From Desulfovibrio ferrophilus (GTDB lineage: Bacteria; Desulfobacterota; Desulfovibrionia; Desulfovibrionales; Desulfovibrionaceae), in NCBI RefSeq assembly GCF_003966735.1, contig NZ_AP017378.1, positions 1,721,501 through 1,785,500 of the forward strand: 64,000 bases of DNA, written 5' to 3'. The notes below the pieces were generated by a model. That model did not search any database, was not told where the DNA came from, and was given only the letters and a program-made list of their open reading frames with translations. A program made the position numbers and the translations under genes. Shown one piece after another: positions 8,479 to 18,178 of this stretch (positions are counted from its first letter, which is position 1; every line of letters begins with the position of its first letter).

Positions 8479-9177
8479 GTGACCTTCACTATTCACGAAG
8501 ACCGGCCCGGCCATCAGCTTCTGCTTTTCGCCCGGCCCGATTTCGTCTACAAGATGCCCATGCATACCGACACACTCCCCGGCCCCCTCGAGGCCGTTCA
8601 ATCCATCATCCTTGCCTCCGGCTCTCCGAGGCGCAAGGACATGCTTCAGTCTCTGGGCATTGATTTCAACATTCAGGTCAGCCCGGGCGAAGAGCCTGAT
8701 CCCATGCTCGGTGAAGACCCGGACGGCTATGCCCGCCGCGCCTCTCTGGCCAAGGCCGAGGCTGTAGCCAAACTGAATCCCGAGGCCATCGTCATCGGCT
8801 CGGACACCATCGTGGTCCTGGACAACGAGATCATGGGCAAGCCCAGCGGCCCGGACGAGGCCATGCTGATGCTTTCCAAGCTGGTGGGCAATACCCATCG
8901 CGTGGTCTCAGGCTGCGCTGTTTTTCACCCTGGAGGAGAACCCAAACTCTTTTCAGTCTCCACGGATGTAACCATGGGCCCTCAGCCTCTGGAAGTGCTA
9001 TTCGCCTATGTGGCAACCGGCGAGCCCATGGACAAGGCTGGTGCCTACGCCATTCAGGGCCAAGGTGGTTTCCTGGTGGAATCGATCTCCGGGTCATACA
9101 ACAATGTGGTTGGCTTGCCCCTGCACAAGCTGGTCGACATTCTGTTCGAGCTCCGTGCCATCCGCCCCAGAGGGTAA
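8479..9177 (+). CDS. maf: Maf-type nucleoside triphosphate pyrophosphatase (dTTP/UTP class)
   Basis: The enzyme hydrolyses nucleotide triphosphates to monophosphates, a house-cleaning role often linked to septum formation. Key motifs: LASGSPRRKDML, GSDTIVVLD...GKP, and YAIQGQGG...NNVVGLPL, the last typical of the dTTP/UTP-acting (YhdE) group. The start is uncertain: the GTG at 8479 gives 232 residues with about 40 extra residues before the Maf fold, while ATGs at 8554 or 8560 give a more usual length but lack a clear ribosome site. It is followed by pgpA with a 48-base gap. Confidence 0.88.
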   Translation: MTFTIHEDRPGHQLLLFARPDFVYKMPMHTDTLPGPLEAVQSIILASGSPRRKDMLQSLGIDFNIQVSPGEEPDPMLGEDPDGYARRASLAKAEAVAKLNPEAIVIGSDTIVVLDNEIMGKPSGPDEAMLMLSKLVGNTHRVVSGCAVFHPGGEPKLFSVSTDVTMGPQPLEVLFAYVATGEPMDKAGAYAIQGQGGFLVESISGSYNNVVGLPLHKLVDILFELRAIRPRG

Positions 9178-9225
9178 ACCGAACAACCGGGCAAATCATT
9201 CATCCCGATATTCTGGAAGTCCTTC

Positions 9226-9732
9226 ATGAGCAACGTCTCTACATCCGACCGCATCGCCACTGCCTTCGCCACCCTCGGCCCCATTGGACACCTTCCGGCA
9301 GGCCCAGGGACATGGGGCTCTGCCGCAGCACTCATCACTGCGCCCTTTCTGTTCATGCCCTTCTCACCCGTCACGCGCTCAATAATCCTCATCGCGCTGT
9401 TCGTGCTCGGTTCCCTGGCGGCCACGCGTGCCGAAGTCGTGCTCGGCAAAAAGGACCCCGGCTGCGTCATCATCGATGAAGTGCTGGGCCAATGGCTGAC
9501 CTTACTGCCCTTCTCCATCCTGCCCACCTGGCAGATTCTGGCGGGGTTCATCTTTTTCAGGCTGTTCGACATCGCCAAGCCCTTCCCCATCCGCCGCTCA
9601 GAAAAATGGCTGCCCGCAGGCTGGGGAGTGATGATTGACGACGTTGTTGCCGGTCTTTACGCCGCCGCTGCGCTCTACGGCGCACGCTGGGCGTTCGTGA
9701 ATTGGGTCGCCGTCCACGCCAACGGCATGTAG
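9226..9732 (+). CDS. pgpA: phosphatidylglycerophosphatase A
   Basis: The 168-residue membrane enzyme dephosphorylates phosphatidylglycerophosphate to phosphatidylglycerol. Family motifs are clear: GHLPAGPGTWGS near the N-terminus, KKDPGCVIIDEVLGQW, and GVMIDDVVAG. Three to four membrane segments are predicted by eye. GGAAG precedes the ATG. It probably shares a transcript with maf. Downstream, 9733-9964 holds only a weak hairpin (about 9758-9790, without a T run) and no gene I can support. Confidence 0.92.
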   Translation: MSNVSTSDRIATAFATLGPIGHLPAGPGTWGSAAALITAPFLFMPFSPVTRSIILIALFVLGSLAATRAEVVLGKKDPGCVIIDEVLGQWLTLLPFSILPTWQILAGFIFFRLFDIAKPFPIRRSEKWLPAGWGVMIDDVVAGLYAAAALYGARWAFVNWVAVHANGM

Positions 9733-9964
9733 CCATAGAATCGACACCACAAAGCGCCCGGCCCGCAGTTGCGAACCGGACGCTATCAAAGGTGCCCCCC
9801 AGCACTTCCACGGTGGAGGCCGCTGGCTTATGATGCCTGGTGGTTGCGTAAAAACACATCCGACCAAGTCATGAAACCATAGCACTCCCACCAAAAAAGA
9901 CAAACATATATCGAATCGCGCACAACCCGGAACTCACGCTGTACAGTTGCCCTTGCAACCCGAC

Positions 9965-10495
9965 TTACAAATCGATCTCCGCAGCGGGTTGTACCGTGGC
10001 AAAACGTTTGCCCATAGACCAGTTATGATAGGCCACCAACTGCTCCCCGCCGAGCAGATCACAGTCAAAGGTCGTATGCCCATCTGCGGCCAGTACGACC
10101 TCGTAATCCTCACTGGAAGCACGACGGCAAGTGGTATCCACGCAGCAATCGGACTGCAACCCACAAAGCACCAGGCGCGTCGCTCCCAGTTCTGACAAGA
10201 CGTCCTTGAGCCTGGTTCCGGCAAAGGCATCCGGCTTGGTTTTTTCCACCACCAGGTCCCCTTGCTGAGGCGCAATGGCTGGATGAATCTGCCACAGGTC
10301 ACTGCCTCTGGGCATGGCACTGTCATCCCCAAAATCATGCTGCACGTAAATGACAGGCGTCCCTACCTTGCGGGCTCGGGCGATGAGTCCTCGAATAACC
10401 TCCAAAACAGTCTCACCATCAAAGGGGACCTCACCCGGGGTCTCGTACATCACACGCTGCACATCAATCACAATCAAGGCAGTCTTGTCAGACAT
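9965..10495 (-). CDS. isochorismatase-family cysteine hydrolase
   Basis: The 176-residue protein has the catalytic triad of the family: Asp11 (LIVIDVQ), Lys85 (VEKTKPDAF) and a nucleophile Cys, most likely Cys118 in GLQSDCCVD. The family covers nicotinamidases, isochorismatases, biuret hydrolases and many unassigned amidases; the substrate cannot be told from sequence. The gene is single, convergent with pgpA and separated from pal by about 140 bases holding the pal terminator. Confidence 0.85.
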   Translation of the reverse strand: MSDKTALIVIDVQRVMYETPGEVPFDGETVLEVIRGLIARARKVGTPVIYVQHDFGDDSAMPRGSDLWQIHPAIAPQQGDLVVEKTKPDAFAGTRLKDVLSELGATRLVLCGLQSDCCVDTTCRRASSEDYEVVLAADGHTTFDCDLLGGEQLVAYHNWSMGKRFATVQPAAEIDL

Positions 10496-10577
10496 TGCAG
10501 AATCTCCAATGGATTAATTCGAACCTATGCCCTGCCAAAGAAAGGAATTGCAGGTACCATAATAAGAGTCTCCATCC

Positions 10578-10613
10578 AAAAAAAGCGCCGCACAGGATGA
10601 CCGTGCGGCGCTT
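10578..10613 (-). terminator. rho-independent terminator of the tol-pal operon
   Basis: On the minus strand AAAGCGCCGCACGG / TGTGCGGCGCTTT, then a run of T. It lies 23 bases past the pal stop. Confidence 0.9.
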
Positions 10614-10635
10614 TGCAATCACTTGTAGGCAGAGT

Positions 10636-11157
10636 CTACTTGAAGACCTTGAACTCGGCGCGGCGGTTCTTGGCCCATGCAGTCTCGTTGGAACCGGACA
10701 CGGCGGGACGTTCCTCGCCGAAGGAGACAATCTTCAGGCGGGAGGAAGGCACGCCCAGAACGATCAGGAACTCATAAGCGGCGCGTGCGCGGCGCTCACC
10801 CAGTGCCAGGTTGTACTCCTCTGTACCACGATCATCGCAATGACCCTCAACCAGCATCTTCCAGGAACCGTACTTCTTCAGCACGGCAGCCTTGGCCTTA
10901 AGCACATCCTTGGAAGCGGGCTTGAGGTCATACTTGTCGAAATCAAAGAAAATTTTGTTAGCCGTCAGTTCCTGCTCAGCCATTTTCATGGCCTGCATCT
11001 CGGCATCAGAGGCCCCAGAAACGCTCCCAGGTGCGGGAGTCGTGAAAGACAAGCCCTGACCCTCGGACGAACTCGTCGTCTTTTTGGCACAACCAGTGGC
11101 CAGCATCAACATCATGGCCATGATTACGACCATTCCCAGCAAGACCTTGCTTCTCAT
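10636..11157 (-). CDS. pal: peptidoglycan-associated lipoprotein Pal
   Basis: The 173-residue outer-membrane lipoprotein has a lipobox LATGC near residue 23 and a C-terminal OmpA-like domain that binds diaminopimelate in peptidoglycan (FDFDKYDLK, EGHCDDRGTEEYN, GERRARAAYEFL). It is the anchor of the Tol-Pal system that holds the outer membrane to the wall during division. ATG at 11157 is chosen because GAGGAGG sits five bases upstream. It is the last gene of tolQRAB-pal, though 182 bases separate it from tolB, leaving room for its own promoter. Confidence 0.95.
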   Translation of the reverse strand: MRSKVLLGMVVIMAMMLMLATGCAKKTTSSSEGQGLSFTTPAPGSVSGASDAEMQAMKMAEQELTANKIFFDFDKYDLKPASKDVLKAKAAVLKKYGSWKMLVEGHCDDRGTEEYNLALGERRARAAYEFLIVLGVPSSRLKIVSFGEERPAVSGSNETAWAKNRRAEFKVFK

Positions 11158-11339
11158 CACGTCCTCCTCAGAATCAACTTAGAAAAATATCCCTACAGAT
11201 AACGCTGTCGGGAAGTATCCGAAAAACGCATCGACGTTTTACACTAATACGCAATACTAGCTTGCCGGTGCATGAAAATCAATAGGATACCGTTGCTTTT
11301 TTGACCAGTGACAATTCGGTGAACCCATCCCAAAACGAT

Positions 11340-12662
11340 CTAGAAGAGCCTTGGACCAAAAGTCGGATGTGTCACAGCTCCTTTTCCGGTCTTCAACTTC
11401 CGGGGCTCATCACCGTGACGGGTTGTCAGGTACAACTGATATTTGCCCGTTCTGTTGGAAGAAAAGGCTACGAAATAGCCATCAGGAGAAAAAGCGGGTT
11501 CTTCATCATTGCCCGGGCCAAAGGTAATCTGCCGTTCGCGTCCGGTATCCACATCCATCACAAAAATACGGTGCCCGGACTTGGTGCGACGCGAAAACAC
11601 GACCAATTTACCATCAGGTGAAATGGACGGGCTGGTGTTGTACTTGCCCTCAAAGGTCAGGCGGTTCTCCTTGCCCGTGGCCAGGTCCTTCACAAAGACT
11701 TGAGGATTGCCACGTCGGTCAGACACAAAGGCCATACGCTTGCCCACGGCATCAAACGATGGCGAAACATCAATGGCCCAGGATTTGACCAGTGTTTCCT
11801 TGATCCGTGTCAGATCACGTGTCAGGCGAAAGATTTCCATGTTCCCTCGTGACAAGGCAACAGCCACATTGCCCTCGGGGTCGAAAGCAGTACCGCCGAT
11901 AGTGGTTCCGGGGAGCTTGGTGCGAAAAATCCGATTGGTCGACTTGTCCCATACGCCCAGAGTGTGGCTGCTTGAGCCATGATGGGCAAACGCCAGGTAT
12001 CTCCCATCCGGGGACCAGGCCGGGCTGATGCTCGACCCGCCGAAGAATGTGATCTGTCGAAGTTCCCTGCCTTGCGGGGTCATGGTCCAGACCTCGCGAG
12101 CATTGCCCTGGCCCTGTTTGGTAAAGGCCAAGACCGAGCGGAAAAATTCGCCGTGCCCGGTGAGAGCTTCCATGAAATGCGAGCAGAACATATCGGCCGC
12201 ACGGGCCAAACTGTCCCTCGTGACACGATAGGCTTTCCCCACCACCAACCGGGCCGAGAACGTCTCGTAGACACGCACTTCGAGCCTGCCGGGGCGCCCT
12301 TCACCGGGCTGCCAGCCCATGGTCATCACAAGGTCAACCTTGGAGACGGAGAAGCGACGGAAATCGATGCCATCGGACGTAACTTTCTGGACATTCACGC
12401 CACCGAGCACATCCGCTGCGGGCGTCATGCGCAAAAAGGGCAGCATGTCGAGATTCTCTGTCACATATTTCTCAAAAATCTCTGCTTCGGGAGGAATCTG
12501 TCCACCTTCGGCCAACGGCAGGGCCTGGGTCAGGGCCATGTTGACCCGGCTCTGTCCCGGTCCAAAGATATCAATGGTCAATGTCTCGGAGGCCTGAGCC
12601 TGCAATGGGATCAGAGCAAAGGCCAGAATGGTCAAGAATAGAGCAATGGCACGTCTGAGCAT
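11340..12662 (-). CDS. tolB: Tol-Pal system periplasmic protein TolB
   Basis: The 440-residue periplasmic protein has a signal peptide (MLRRAIALFLTILAF...AQA), an N-terminal alpha/beta domain and a C-terminal beta-propeller whose WD40-like repeats show as PAWSPDGRYLAF, PSFDAVGKRMAF, PSISPDGKLVVF and PAFSPDGYFVAF. TolB contacts Pal and TolA. The start at 12662 lies four bases after the tolA stop; the longer frame upstream is tolA sequence. Confidence 0.93.
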   Translation of the reverse strand: MLRRAIALFLTILAFALIPLQAQASETLTIDIFGPGQSRVNMALTQALPLAEGGQIPPEAEIFEKYVTENLDMLPFLRMTPAADVLGGVNVQKVTSDGIDFRRFSVSKVDLVMTMGWQPGEGRPGRLEVRVYETFSARLVVGKAYRVTRDSLARAADMFCSHFMEALTGHGEFFRSVLAFTKQGQGNAREVWTMTPQGRELRQITFFGGSSISPAWSPDGRYLAFAHHGSSSHTLGVWDKSTNRIFRTKLPGTTIGGTAFDPEGNVAVALSRGNMEIFRLTRDLTRIKETLVKSWAIDVSPSFDAVGKRMAFVSDRRGNPQVFVKDLATGKENRLTFEGKYNTSPSISPDGKLVVFSRRTKSGHRIFVMDVDTGRERQITFGPGNDEEPAFSPDGYFVAFSSNRTGKYQLYLTTRHGDEPRKLKTGKGAVTHPTFGPRLF

Positions 12663-12666
12663 AGGG

Positions 12667-13476
12667 CTACCGCATATCCTGCAAGTTGAAGTTGATCCTG
12701 ATCTCGCGAATGTCCCCAGGAGGCGGAGGCAACAGCTCGGTTTCCTCAACGGCCTTCAGCACGGACTCGTCGAAATCCGGCCGCCCGGAACGTGCCAGCA
12801 GGGAATACTCGGTGATATGCCCACCCGGCCCCACCCGGATGAATACGCCGGCGGACAGGGACTGATCCACGGGAATGCTCGGGTAGCGCCAATTGGCCTG
12901 GATGATTTCCTTGACCTGGAGCGCGTAAATATCCTTGAGGCCCAACATGGCGCCTTCTTCGTCCTCTCCTCCCATGCCTTCCAGTTCAGCGTCTTCGGCG
13001 TCCACCAGCTTGCGCATGTCCTCCAGTGCCTGCTTATGGGCACGCTCCTGGTCCTTCTTCTCCTTGCGCTCCTTCCACTTTACATCTTTCTGGGCCTGGG
13101 CCAAAGCCTCGGCCAGGAGTTGCTGCTTTGTTTTTTCAGGCTTCTTAGGCTTGGGCGGAGCCGGCTTCTTCACTTCCTTGGCCTCGGGCTTCTTGGGCTT
13201 GTCCACCTTGTCGGCGATGACCTTGGCCTCGGGCTTGGAAATGGGAGGGCCTGGTTCAGGCTTGGGAGCGGGGACGGGCTTGGCCTTGACTACCGGGGGC
13301 GCTTCCTTCTTGACCCGGGCAGGTTTTCCCTTCTTGGGCTGAAGCGTCACCAGCTCCACCGTATACACGGGCACGTCCAGACTGACATGCATCGTTGGCG
13401 TCGCCAGATACATGCCAGACAGCACCACGCACGCGTGGAGGAGAAAGGAGAGAAGCCAGGACAGGGTGCGCATCAT
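12667..13476 (-). CDS. tolA: TolA/TonB-type energy-transducing protein
   Basis: The 269-residue protein has one N-terminal membrane anchor (LLSFLLHACVVLSGMYLA), a long Pro/Lys/Glu/Ala-rich linker (about residues 48-175) that spans the periplasm, and a C-terminal TonB-like domain (WRYPSIP...GHITEYSLLARSGRPDFDESVLKAVEE). It transmits the proton-motive force from TolQ/TolR to TolB/Pal. Its position between tolR and tolB supports TolA rather than TonB. No clear Shine-Dalgarno is seen, so the first of two ATGs is given. Confidence 0.85.
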   Translation of the reverse strand: MMRTLSWLLSFLLHACVVLSGMYLATPTMHVSLDVPVYTVELVTLQPKKGKPARVKKEAPPVVKAKPVPAPKPEPGPPISKPEAKVIADKVDKPKKPEAKEVKKPAPPKPKKPEKTKQQLLAEALAQAQKDVKWKERKEKKDQERAHKQALEDMRKLVDAEDAELEGMGGEDEEGAMLGLKDIYALQVKEIIQANWRYPSIPVDQSLSAGVFIRVGPGGHITEYSLLARSGRPDFDESVLKAVEETELLPPPPGDIREIRINFNLQDMR

Positions 13477-13520
13477 ATTAGGTAGCGCATCCCGTCAGGG
13501 CGTGCGCTCGGTACGTCCGA

Positions 13521-13949
<429 letters not shown>

Positions 13950-13963
13950 GGCGACCTCCTGGG

Positions 13964-14671
13964 TCAGTCCTTTTTGCCGTTGGCGTTGCTGGACATCTCA
14001 CGCTGAGCCGCATTGAGGAACGATCCGGCAAACCCGTTGAGTTCCGTTTCGATGGCGGACAGTGCACCCAGAAAAAAGTTGTAGGCAATGGTCGCCGGGA
14101 TGGCCACGGCCAGCCCGACAGCAGTCGCAATAAGGGCCTCTGAAATACCCGGAGCCACGGCTGCCAGAGCCGCCGTTTTCATTTGTCCGATGGAATGGAA
14201 GGCATGCATGATGCCCCAGACCGTGCCGAACAGCCCGATAAACGGGGCCGAATTACCGCAGGTTGCCAGGAACGCCATGGATTTTGACAACTCCTTGAGT
14301 TGTGCACCCACTCCGAGCTTCAAGGCTCGGTCCAGGTTCTCCATGACCACCACACTCATCCCGTTCTCGCAAACAACGCCCGACGCATCCAAACGCCGGA
14401 GTTCATTTACTGCGGGAATACCGCTCTGGTAGAGGGGTGAGCTCTGTCGCTGCGACAGGCCACGCATACCTTCCTCCAAAGAGGAGGCACTCTGGAACTG
14501 TTTCAAGTCCTCTGCGGCCCGCTTGCGAGCCGAACTCAGCGCGAAATACTTGAACAAGATCACGCTCCAACTCGTCAACGACATGAAAATGAGCAGGCCA
14601 AGCACGAATTTAACCGTCAGCGTGGCGTGGGTCAGCATGGCGAAGATACCGATCTGTGGCATAGCGTCCAT
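13964..14671 (-). CDS. tolQ: TolQ/ExbB-family motor protein
   Basis: The 235-residue inner-membrane protein has three hydrophobic segments (near residues 17-37, about 135-160 and 170-195) and the family stretch FIGLFGTVWGIMHAF...ISEALIATAVGLAVAIPA. It is the pentameric stator partner of TolR and the first gene of tolQRAB-pal. AAGGA precedes the ATG at 14671. The upstream 117 bases must hold the operon promoter, but I cannot pick it out with confidence. Confidence 0.93.
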   Translation of the reverse strand: MDAMPQIGIFAMLTHATLTVKFVLGLLIFMSLTSWSVILFKYFALSSARKRAAEDLKQFQSASSLEEGMRGLSQRQSSPLYQSGIPAVNELRRLDASGVVCENGMSVVVMENLDRALKLGVGAQLKELSKSMAFLATCGNSAPFIGLFGTVWGIMHAFHSIGQMKTAALAAVAPGISEALIATAVGLAVAIPATIAYNFFLGALSAIETELNGFAGSFLNAAQREMSSNANGKKD

Positions 14672-14788
14672 ATCCCGGATCCTTTTCTGAATTCGCCCAA
14701 GCCATGGCCCGGGCTGTTATTCGGGGCCGCAACAAATTCCGTAACGAATCCGCGCGGTGAAACAATTTAACCTTTCAGGGGGGACATA

Positions 14789-15544
14789 TCAGGAAACGAC
14801 AAGATCATAAAGCACAGGAAGTGCCCTTTCGGCTGAGGCATCCACGCGGATGTCGGAAACCCCTTCATACCAGGTTCGCCCGAGATTGATCTCGATGACT
14901 GTGCCACCTGCGTTCTTGACTCGCCGCGGCAGGGTGTTGGCCGGGGTCACCTCGCCGGAGGTCCCAACGATCAACAGCACATCCGTCCCACTGAGCAAGC
15001 GGTCACTCTCCCGAAGAGCATCCTGGGGGATGCCCTCCCCAAAAAAGACCACAGGGGGTCGAATCAGCCCCCCGCACTCACAGCGGACGGGCAATTCACC
15101 CGGGGTCAGTTCATGAGCACGGCTGTGATCCCAACCCTTGTAGCAGCGACGGCAATACCAATTATCCCAACCGCCGTGGTATTCCACCACGGTTTCGGAA
15201 CCAGCCTGCTGATGCAGTCCGTCGATATTCTGAGTCAGAACCCCGGCGATGTACCCCTTGCGTTCCAATTCGGCCAGAGCGATATGTGCGGAATTGGGAC
15301 GGGCCGGATGAAACATGATTGCCGTATCCACCAGAAACCGCCAAACTCCTGCAGGGTTGGAGGTCATGGCTTGCAGGCTGGCCACCTCAACAGGGTCGTA
15401 CTTCGACCACAACCCACCCTTGCTTCGGAAATCGGGAATACCGCTGGGCACCGAAATACCTGCCCCGGTAAAGGCCACAGCCCGCCGGGCACGGCGCAAC
15501 ACGTTCGCGGCCTGTTGGCACGACTCGCGCCAGGATTCACTCAT
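14789..15544 (-). CDS. cobB: Sir2-family NAD-dependent protein deacylase
   Basis: The 251-residue sirtuin removes acyl groups from protein lysines using NAD+. Motifs are GAGIS (27-31), GIPDFRS (35-41), QNIDGLH (105-111), catalytic His123 in EYHGG, and a Zn site of Cys131, Cys134, Cys155 and Cys157. GIPDFRSKGGLW is closer to the deacetylase-type sirtuins than to desuccinylases. The start at 15544 follows GAGGG; a GTG nine codons upstream is an alternative. It is the last gene of the minus-strand group beginning at 19882. Confidence 0.9.
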   Translation of the reverse strand: MSESWRESCQQAANVLRRARRAVAFTGAGISVPSGIPDFRSKGGLWSKYDPVEVASLQAMTSNPAGVWRFLVDTAIMFHPARPNSAHIALAELERKGYIAGVLTQNIDGLHQQAGSETVVEYHGGWDNWYCRRCYKGWDHSRAHELTPGELPVRCECGGLIRPPVVFFGEGIPQDALRESDRLLSGTDVLLIVGTSGEVTPANTLPRRVKNAGGTVIEINLGRTWYEGVSDIRVDASAERALPVLYDLVVS

Positions 15545-15574
15545 GGTGACGATCCCTCGGAGGATTTTCACCCA

Positions 15575-16231
15575 CTAGCAGGTGCCGATCAGCTTTTGGA
15601 GCAACTCGCGGGAATTGGCTTCCACCACGTAATATTCATCCGCAGTCAACCCCGCACCCATACCGGCGCGCTTGCGCATCTCGGAAGACACCAGATCTCC
15701 AGGGGCATGAGCATCGTTGTTGATGATCAACTTTGCCCCGAACTGCTTGGCCATGGTCACCACATGTCCATTGGCCATGCTGTGTCCCTTGCGGGTGGTG
15801 ATTTCCAGGGCCACGCCCTTCTCCACGGCCAATCGTGTCTCCTCCTCGGTAATGAAACCGGGATGAGCCAGGATGTCCGCTCCGCCTTCAATGGCAGCAA
15901 GATTGGTCCCTCGGGCCACGGGTTCCACCGGGGTCTCGCCATGCACCACCACAATCTGCGCCCCCAGGTCACGGGCCTGGGTCACCAGTTCCGGAATCAA
16001 TCCCGGAGGCACGTGGGTGATCTCCACTCCACAGAACAAATCCAGTCCCATGTAGGGAGAATAGCGACAGGTCACCTTGCGGATGCTTGTAATGATATGT
16101 TCGATATTGCTGTGATCAACATGGTCGGTCATGGCCAGGGCCTCGTATCCGGCAACCTTGGCACGACGGGCAAGCTCGGCGGGGATGAGTTCCCCGTCGC
16201 TGAAAATGGTATGGGTATGCAGATCAATCAT
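15575..16231 (-). CDS. PHP-domain phosphoesterase (histidinol-phosphatase-like)
   Basis: The 218-residue protein starts with MIDLHTHTIFSDGE, the first PHP metal motif, followed by MTDHVDH, a mid-chain GVEITH, VVHGE, LAHPG and NNDAH. These residues make a multi-metal site for phosphoester hydrolysis. The family includes HisK-type histidinol phosphatases, YcdX and 3',5'-nucleotide phosphatases; hisA and hisB in this window are 12 kb away, so a histidine role is not implied. The gap to cobB is 30 bases and to the DUF151 gene 88 bases. Confidence 0.8.
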   Translation of the reverse strand: MIDLHTHTIFSDGELIPAELARRAKVAGYEALAMTDHVDHSNIEHIITSIRKVTCRYSPYMGLDLFCGVEITHVPPGLIPELVTQARDLGAQIVVVHGETPVEPVARGTNLAAIEGGADILAHPGFITEEETRLAVEKGVALEITTRKGHSMANGHVVTMAKQFGAKLIINNDAHAPGDLVSSEMRKRAGMGAGLTADEYYVVEANSRELLQKLIGTC

Positions 16232-16319
16232 AGGATTTCCATTGGAGCGGACAAGCCGTTCCTTGAAATTTATCGGTCACTGCCGGTCCGTCAGGGCCGG
16301 TGAAGACACGAGTTTCGGG

Positions 16320-16811
16320 TCACATTTTATATTTATTGTCGTCCTCGGAGAACTGTTCCAACAGATCGTTCCACTTGCTGGCCTCTTCCGTCTTGAACTC
16401 CGGCCTGGAGTCCGCAGACTCGCGCGCCGCTTCAGCCAGGACTTCGTCGGCCACAAAAATCGAGCACCCGGCGCGCAGGGCCAAGGCAACGGCATCCGAA
16501 GGACGCGAATCGATACGTCGAATCTCTTCACCCAGGTCCACTTCGATCTCGGCGTAGTAGGTGCCTCCTTCCAGGCGCACGATTTCCACTCGGGAAACCT
16601 TCCCCCCAACGCCTTCGGCGAGATTCAACAGCAGATCATGAGTCATGGGTCGAGGCAGAGAGACCTCGTTGAGCACAAGGGAAATGGCCATGGCTTCCAT
16701 GGCACCAATCCAGATGGGTAGGGTCTGTTCCTCGGCCAGATCCTTCAGGACCAGCACCGGTACCTGTGAGGTCTCGTCCAGGGCCAATCCGTACACCTTC
16801 ATTTCTACCAT
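16320..16811 (-). CDS. bifunctional nuclease family protein (DUF151)
   Basis: The 163-residue protein matches the DUF151/BFN family: LPIWIGAMEAMAIS, RPMTHDLL, and the C-terminal RIDSRPSDAVALALRAG...IFVADEVL. Some members have been reported to have DNase and RNase activity; others are structural neighbours of UvrB/UvrC domains. It overlaps the miaB 3' end by 7 bases, so translation is coupled; miaB-DUF151 adjacency suggests an RNA-linked role (inference). Confidence 0.85.
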   Translation of the reverse strand: MVEMKVYGLALDETSQVPVLVLKDLAEEQTLPIWIGAMEAMAISLVLNEVSLPRPMTHDLLLNLAEGVGGKVSRVEIVRLEGGTYYAEIEVDLGEEIRRIDSRPSDAVALALRAGCSIFVADEVLAEAARESADSRPEFKTEEASKWNDLLEQFSEDDNKYKM

Positions 16812-18178
16812 GGCTCTCCTACCGCCTTCCCCATAAGGGAATGTTTCTTCGCAGCATCGATATGTACAGTGAGCAACTTGCCTGCCAGATCGCTGTCGTC
16901 TGCTGGCAACGGAATGTTCACCACTCGCCCGCAGGAGTCGCGCCCACGCCAGAACACGATGTCTCCACCATCCTGCTTCTTGCTCGGGGATTCCAGGAGC
17001 ACCTCGGTTTCGGTCCCGACCTGGGCCTTGAGCGCCGAGGAGGTCAACTCATCCTGCAAGGCTTGGAGGCGAATCAGGCGTTCCTGGGCCACTTCACGCT
17101 CGACCTTGGGCTCCATGCGCACCGAGCGGGTTCCGGGACGGTCCGAATAGATAAACGAAAAGCTCGACTCAAAGCCTACTTCGCGCACAGCTTCCAGGGT
17201 CTCCAGGAAATCTTCCTCGGTTTCGCCGGGGAAGCCGACAATCAGATCCGTAGTCAGGGCAATCTCAGGTCGCGCACGCCGCAGGCCCTCGACCAGCCCC
17301 ATGTAACGAGCCATGTCATAGCCACGACCCATCGCATTTAATACTCTATCCGAACCAGACTGCATGGGCAAATGAAGGCCCGTGCAAAGATTGGGAAGTT
17401 CGCCAAAGGCATTGATAACCTCGGGGGCCAGGTCCTTGGGGTGCGACGAGGTGAATCTGAGCCGCCGGATGCCCGGTATGGCCGCCACCTTGTACAGAAG
17501 CTGGGCAAAGCTCGTGCCGTCTCCGTGTCTGTCCAGACTGAAGCTGTTCACATTCTGCCCCAGCAGAGTCAGTTCCCGCACGCCGTGCTCGGCCAAGGCA
17601 CGCACCTCGGCCAGGATATCCTCCGTGGAACGGGATTTCTGTCGCCCGCGCACATAGGGCACAATGCAATAGGCGCAGAAATTGTCGCAGCCCTGCATGA
17701 TATTCACGAACGCCTGACCGGGCAGATGTGATACGGGGCCGTCGTCGGGCAGATGGAATTTTCTGAGCTTGAAGCCATCCTCAAAGTCCAACATCGCCAG
17801 ACGCTCGACTTCATCATGATACAGCTTGTCCAGACCTTCCGGAACCTGCCCGGTCTGATCCGTGCCGAACACCAGCCGCACATGATCCGAACGCTCGAAA
17901 AAGCCCTCACCCACCTGCTGGGCGACACAACCGCCCACAGCCACGAACTTGGCGTTGTCCTTGCGGCAGTATTGCCCCAATCGTCCCACGAGGCTGTAGA
18001 CCTTCTGCTCGGGTTTATCACGCACGCTGCAGGTGTTGATAATCAGAGCCGTTGCCTGGTCTTCGGGAGCCTCGCGCCAGCCGTAGGCCATGAGCGCCCG
18101 AGCCAACCATCCAGAATCATGAACGTTCATCTGGCAGCCAAAAGTCATTATATGAAAGGTCTTGTTGTCTTGGGTCAT
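16805..18178 (-). CDS. miaB: tRNA-2-methylthio-N6-dimethylallyladenosine synthase
   Basis: The 457-residue radical-SAM enzyme adds the 2-methylthio group to i6A37 of tRNAs reading UNN codons. Its N-terminal UPF0004 domain carries Cys15 (FGCQMN), Cys50 (NTCSVR) and Cys84 (GGCVAQ) for the auxiliary cluster. The radical-SAM cluster is Cys164, Cys168 and Cys171 (GCDNFCAYCIVPY). A TRAM domain ends the protein. The start abuts the stop of the APS-kinase-like gene. Confidence 0.95.
   Translation of the reverse strand: MTQDNKTFHIMTFGCQMNVHDSGWLARALMAYGWREAPEDQATALIINTCSVRDKPEQKVYSLVGRLGQYCRKDNAKFVAVGGCVAQQVGEGFFERSDHVRLVFGTDQTGQVPEGLDKLYHDEVERLAMLDFEDGFKLRKFHLPDDGPVSHLPGQAFVNIMQGCDNFCAYCIVPYVRGRQKSRSTEDILAEVRALAEHGVRELTLLGQNVNSFSLDRHGDGTSFAQLLYKVAAIPGIRRLRFTSSHPKDLAPEVINAFGELPNLCTGLHLPMQSGSDRVLNAMGRGYDMARYMGLVEGLRRARPEIALTTDLIVGFPGETEEDFLETLEAVREVGFESSFSFIYSDRPGTRSVRMEPKVEREVAQERLIRLQALQDELTSSALKAQVGTETEVLLESPSKKQDGGDIVFWRGRDSCGRVVNIPLPADDSDLAGKLLTVHIDAAKKHSLMGKAVGEPW

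Noticed and set aside
16320-18178. Possible split of miaB by the DUF151 gene
   Set aside because: miaB is complete with all its cysteines and a TRAM end; the two frames merely overlap by 7 bases.
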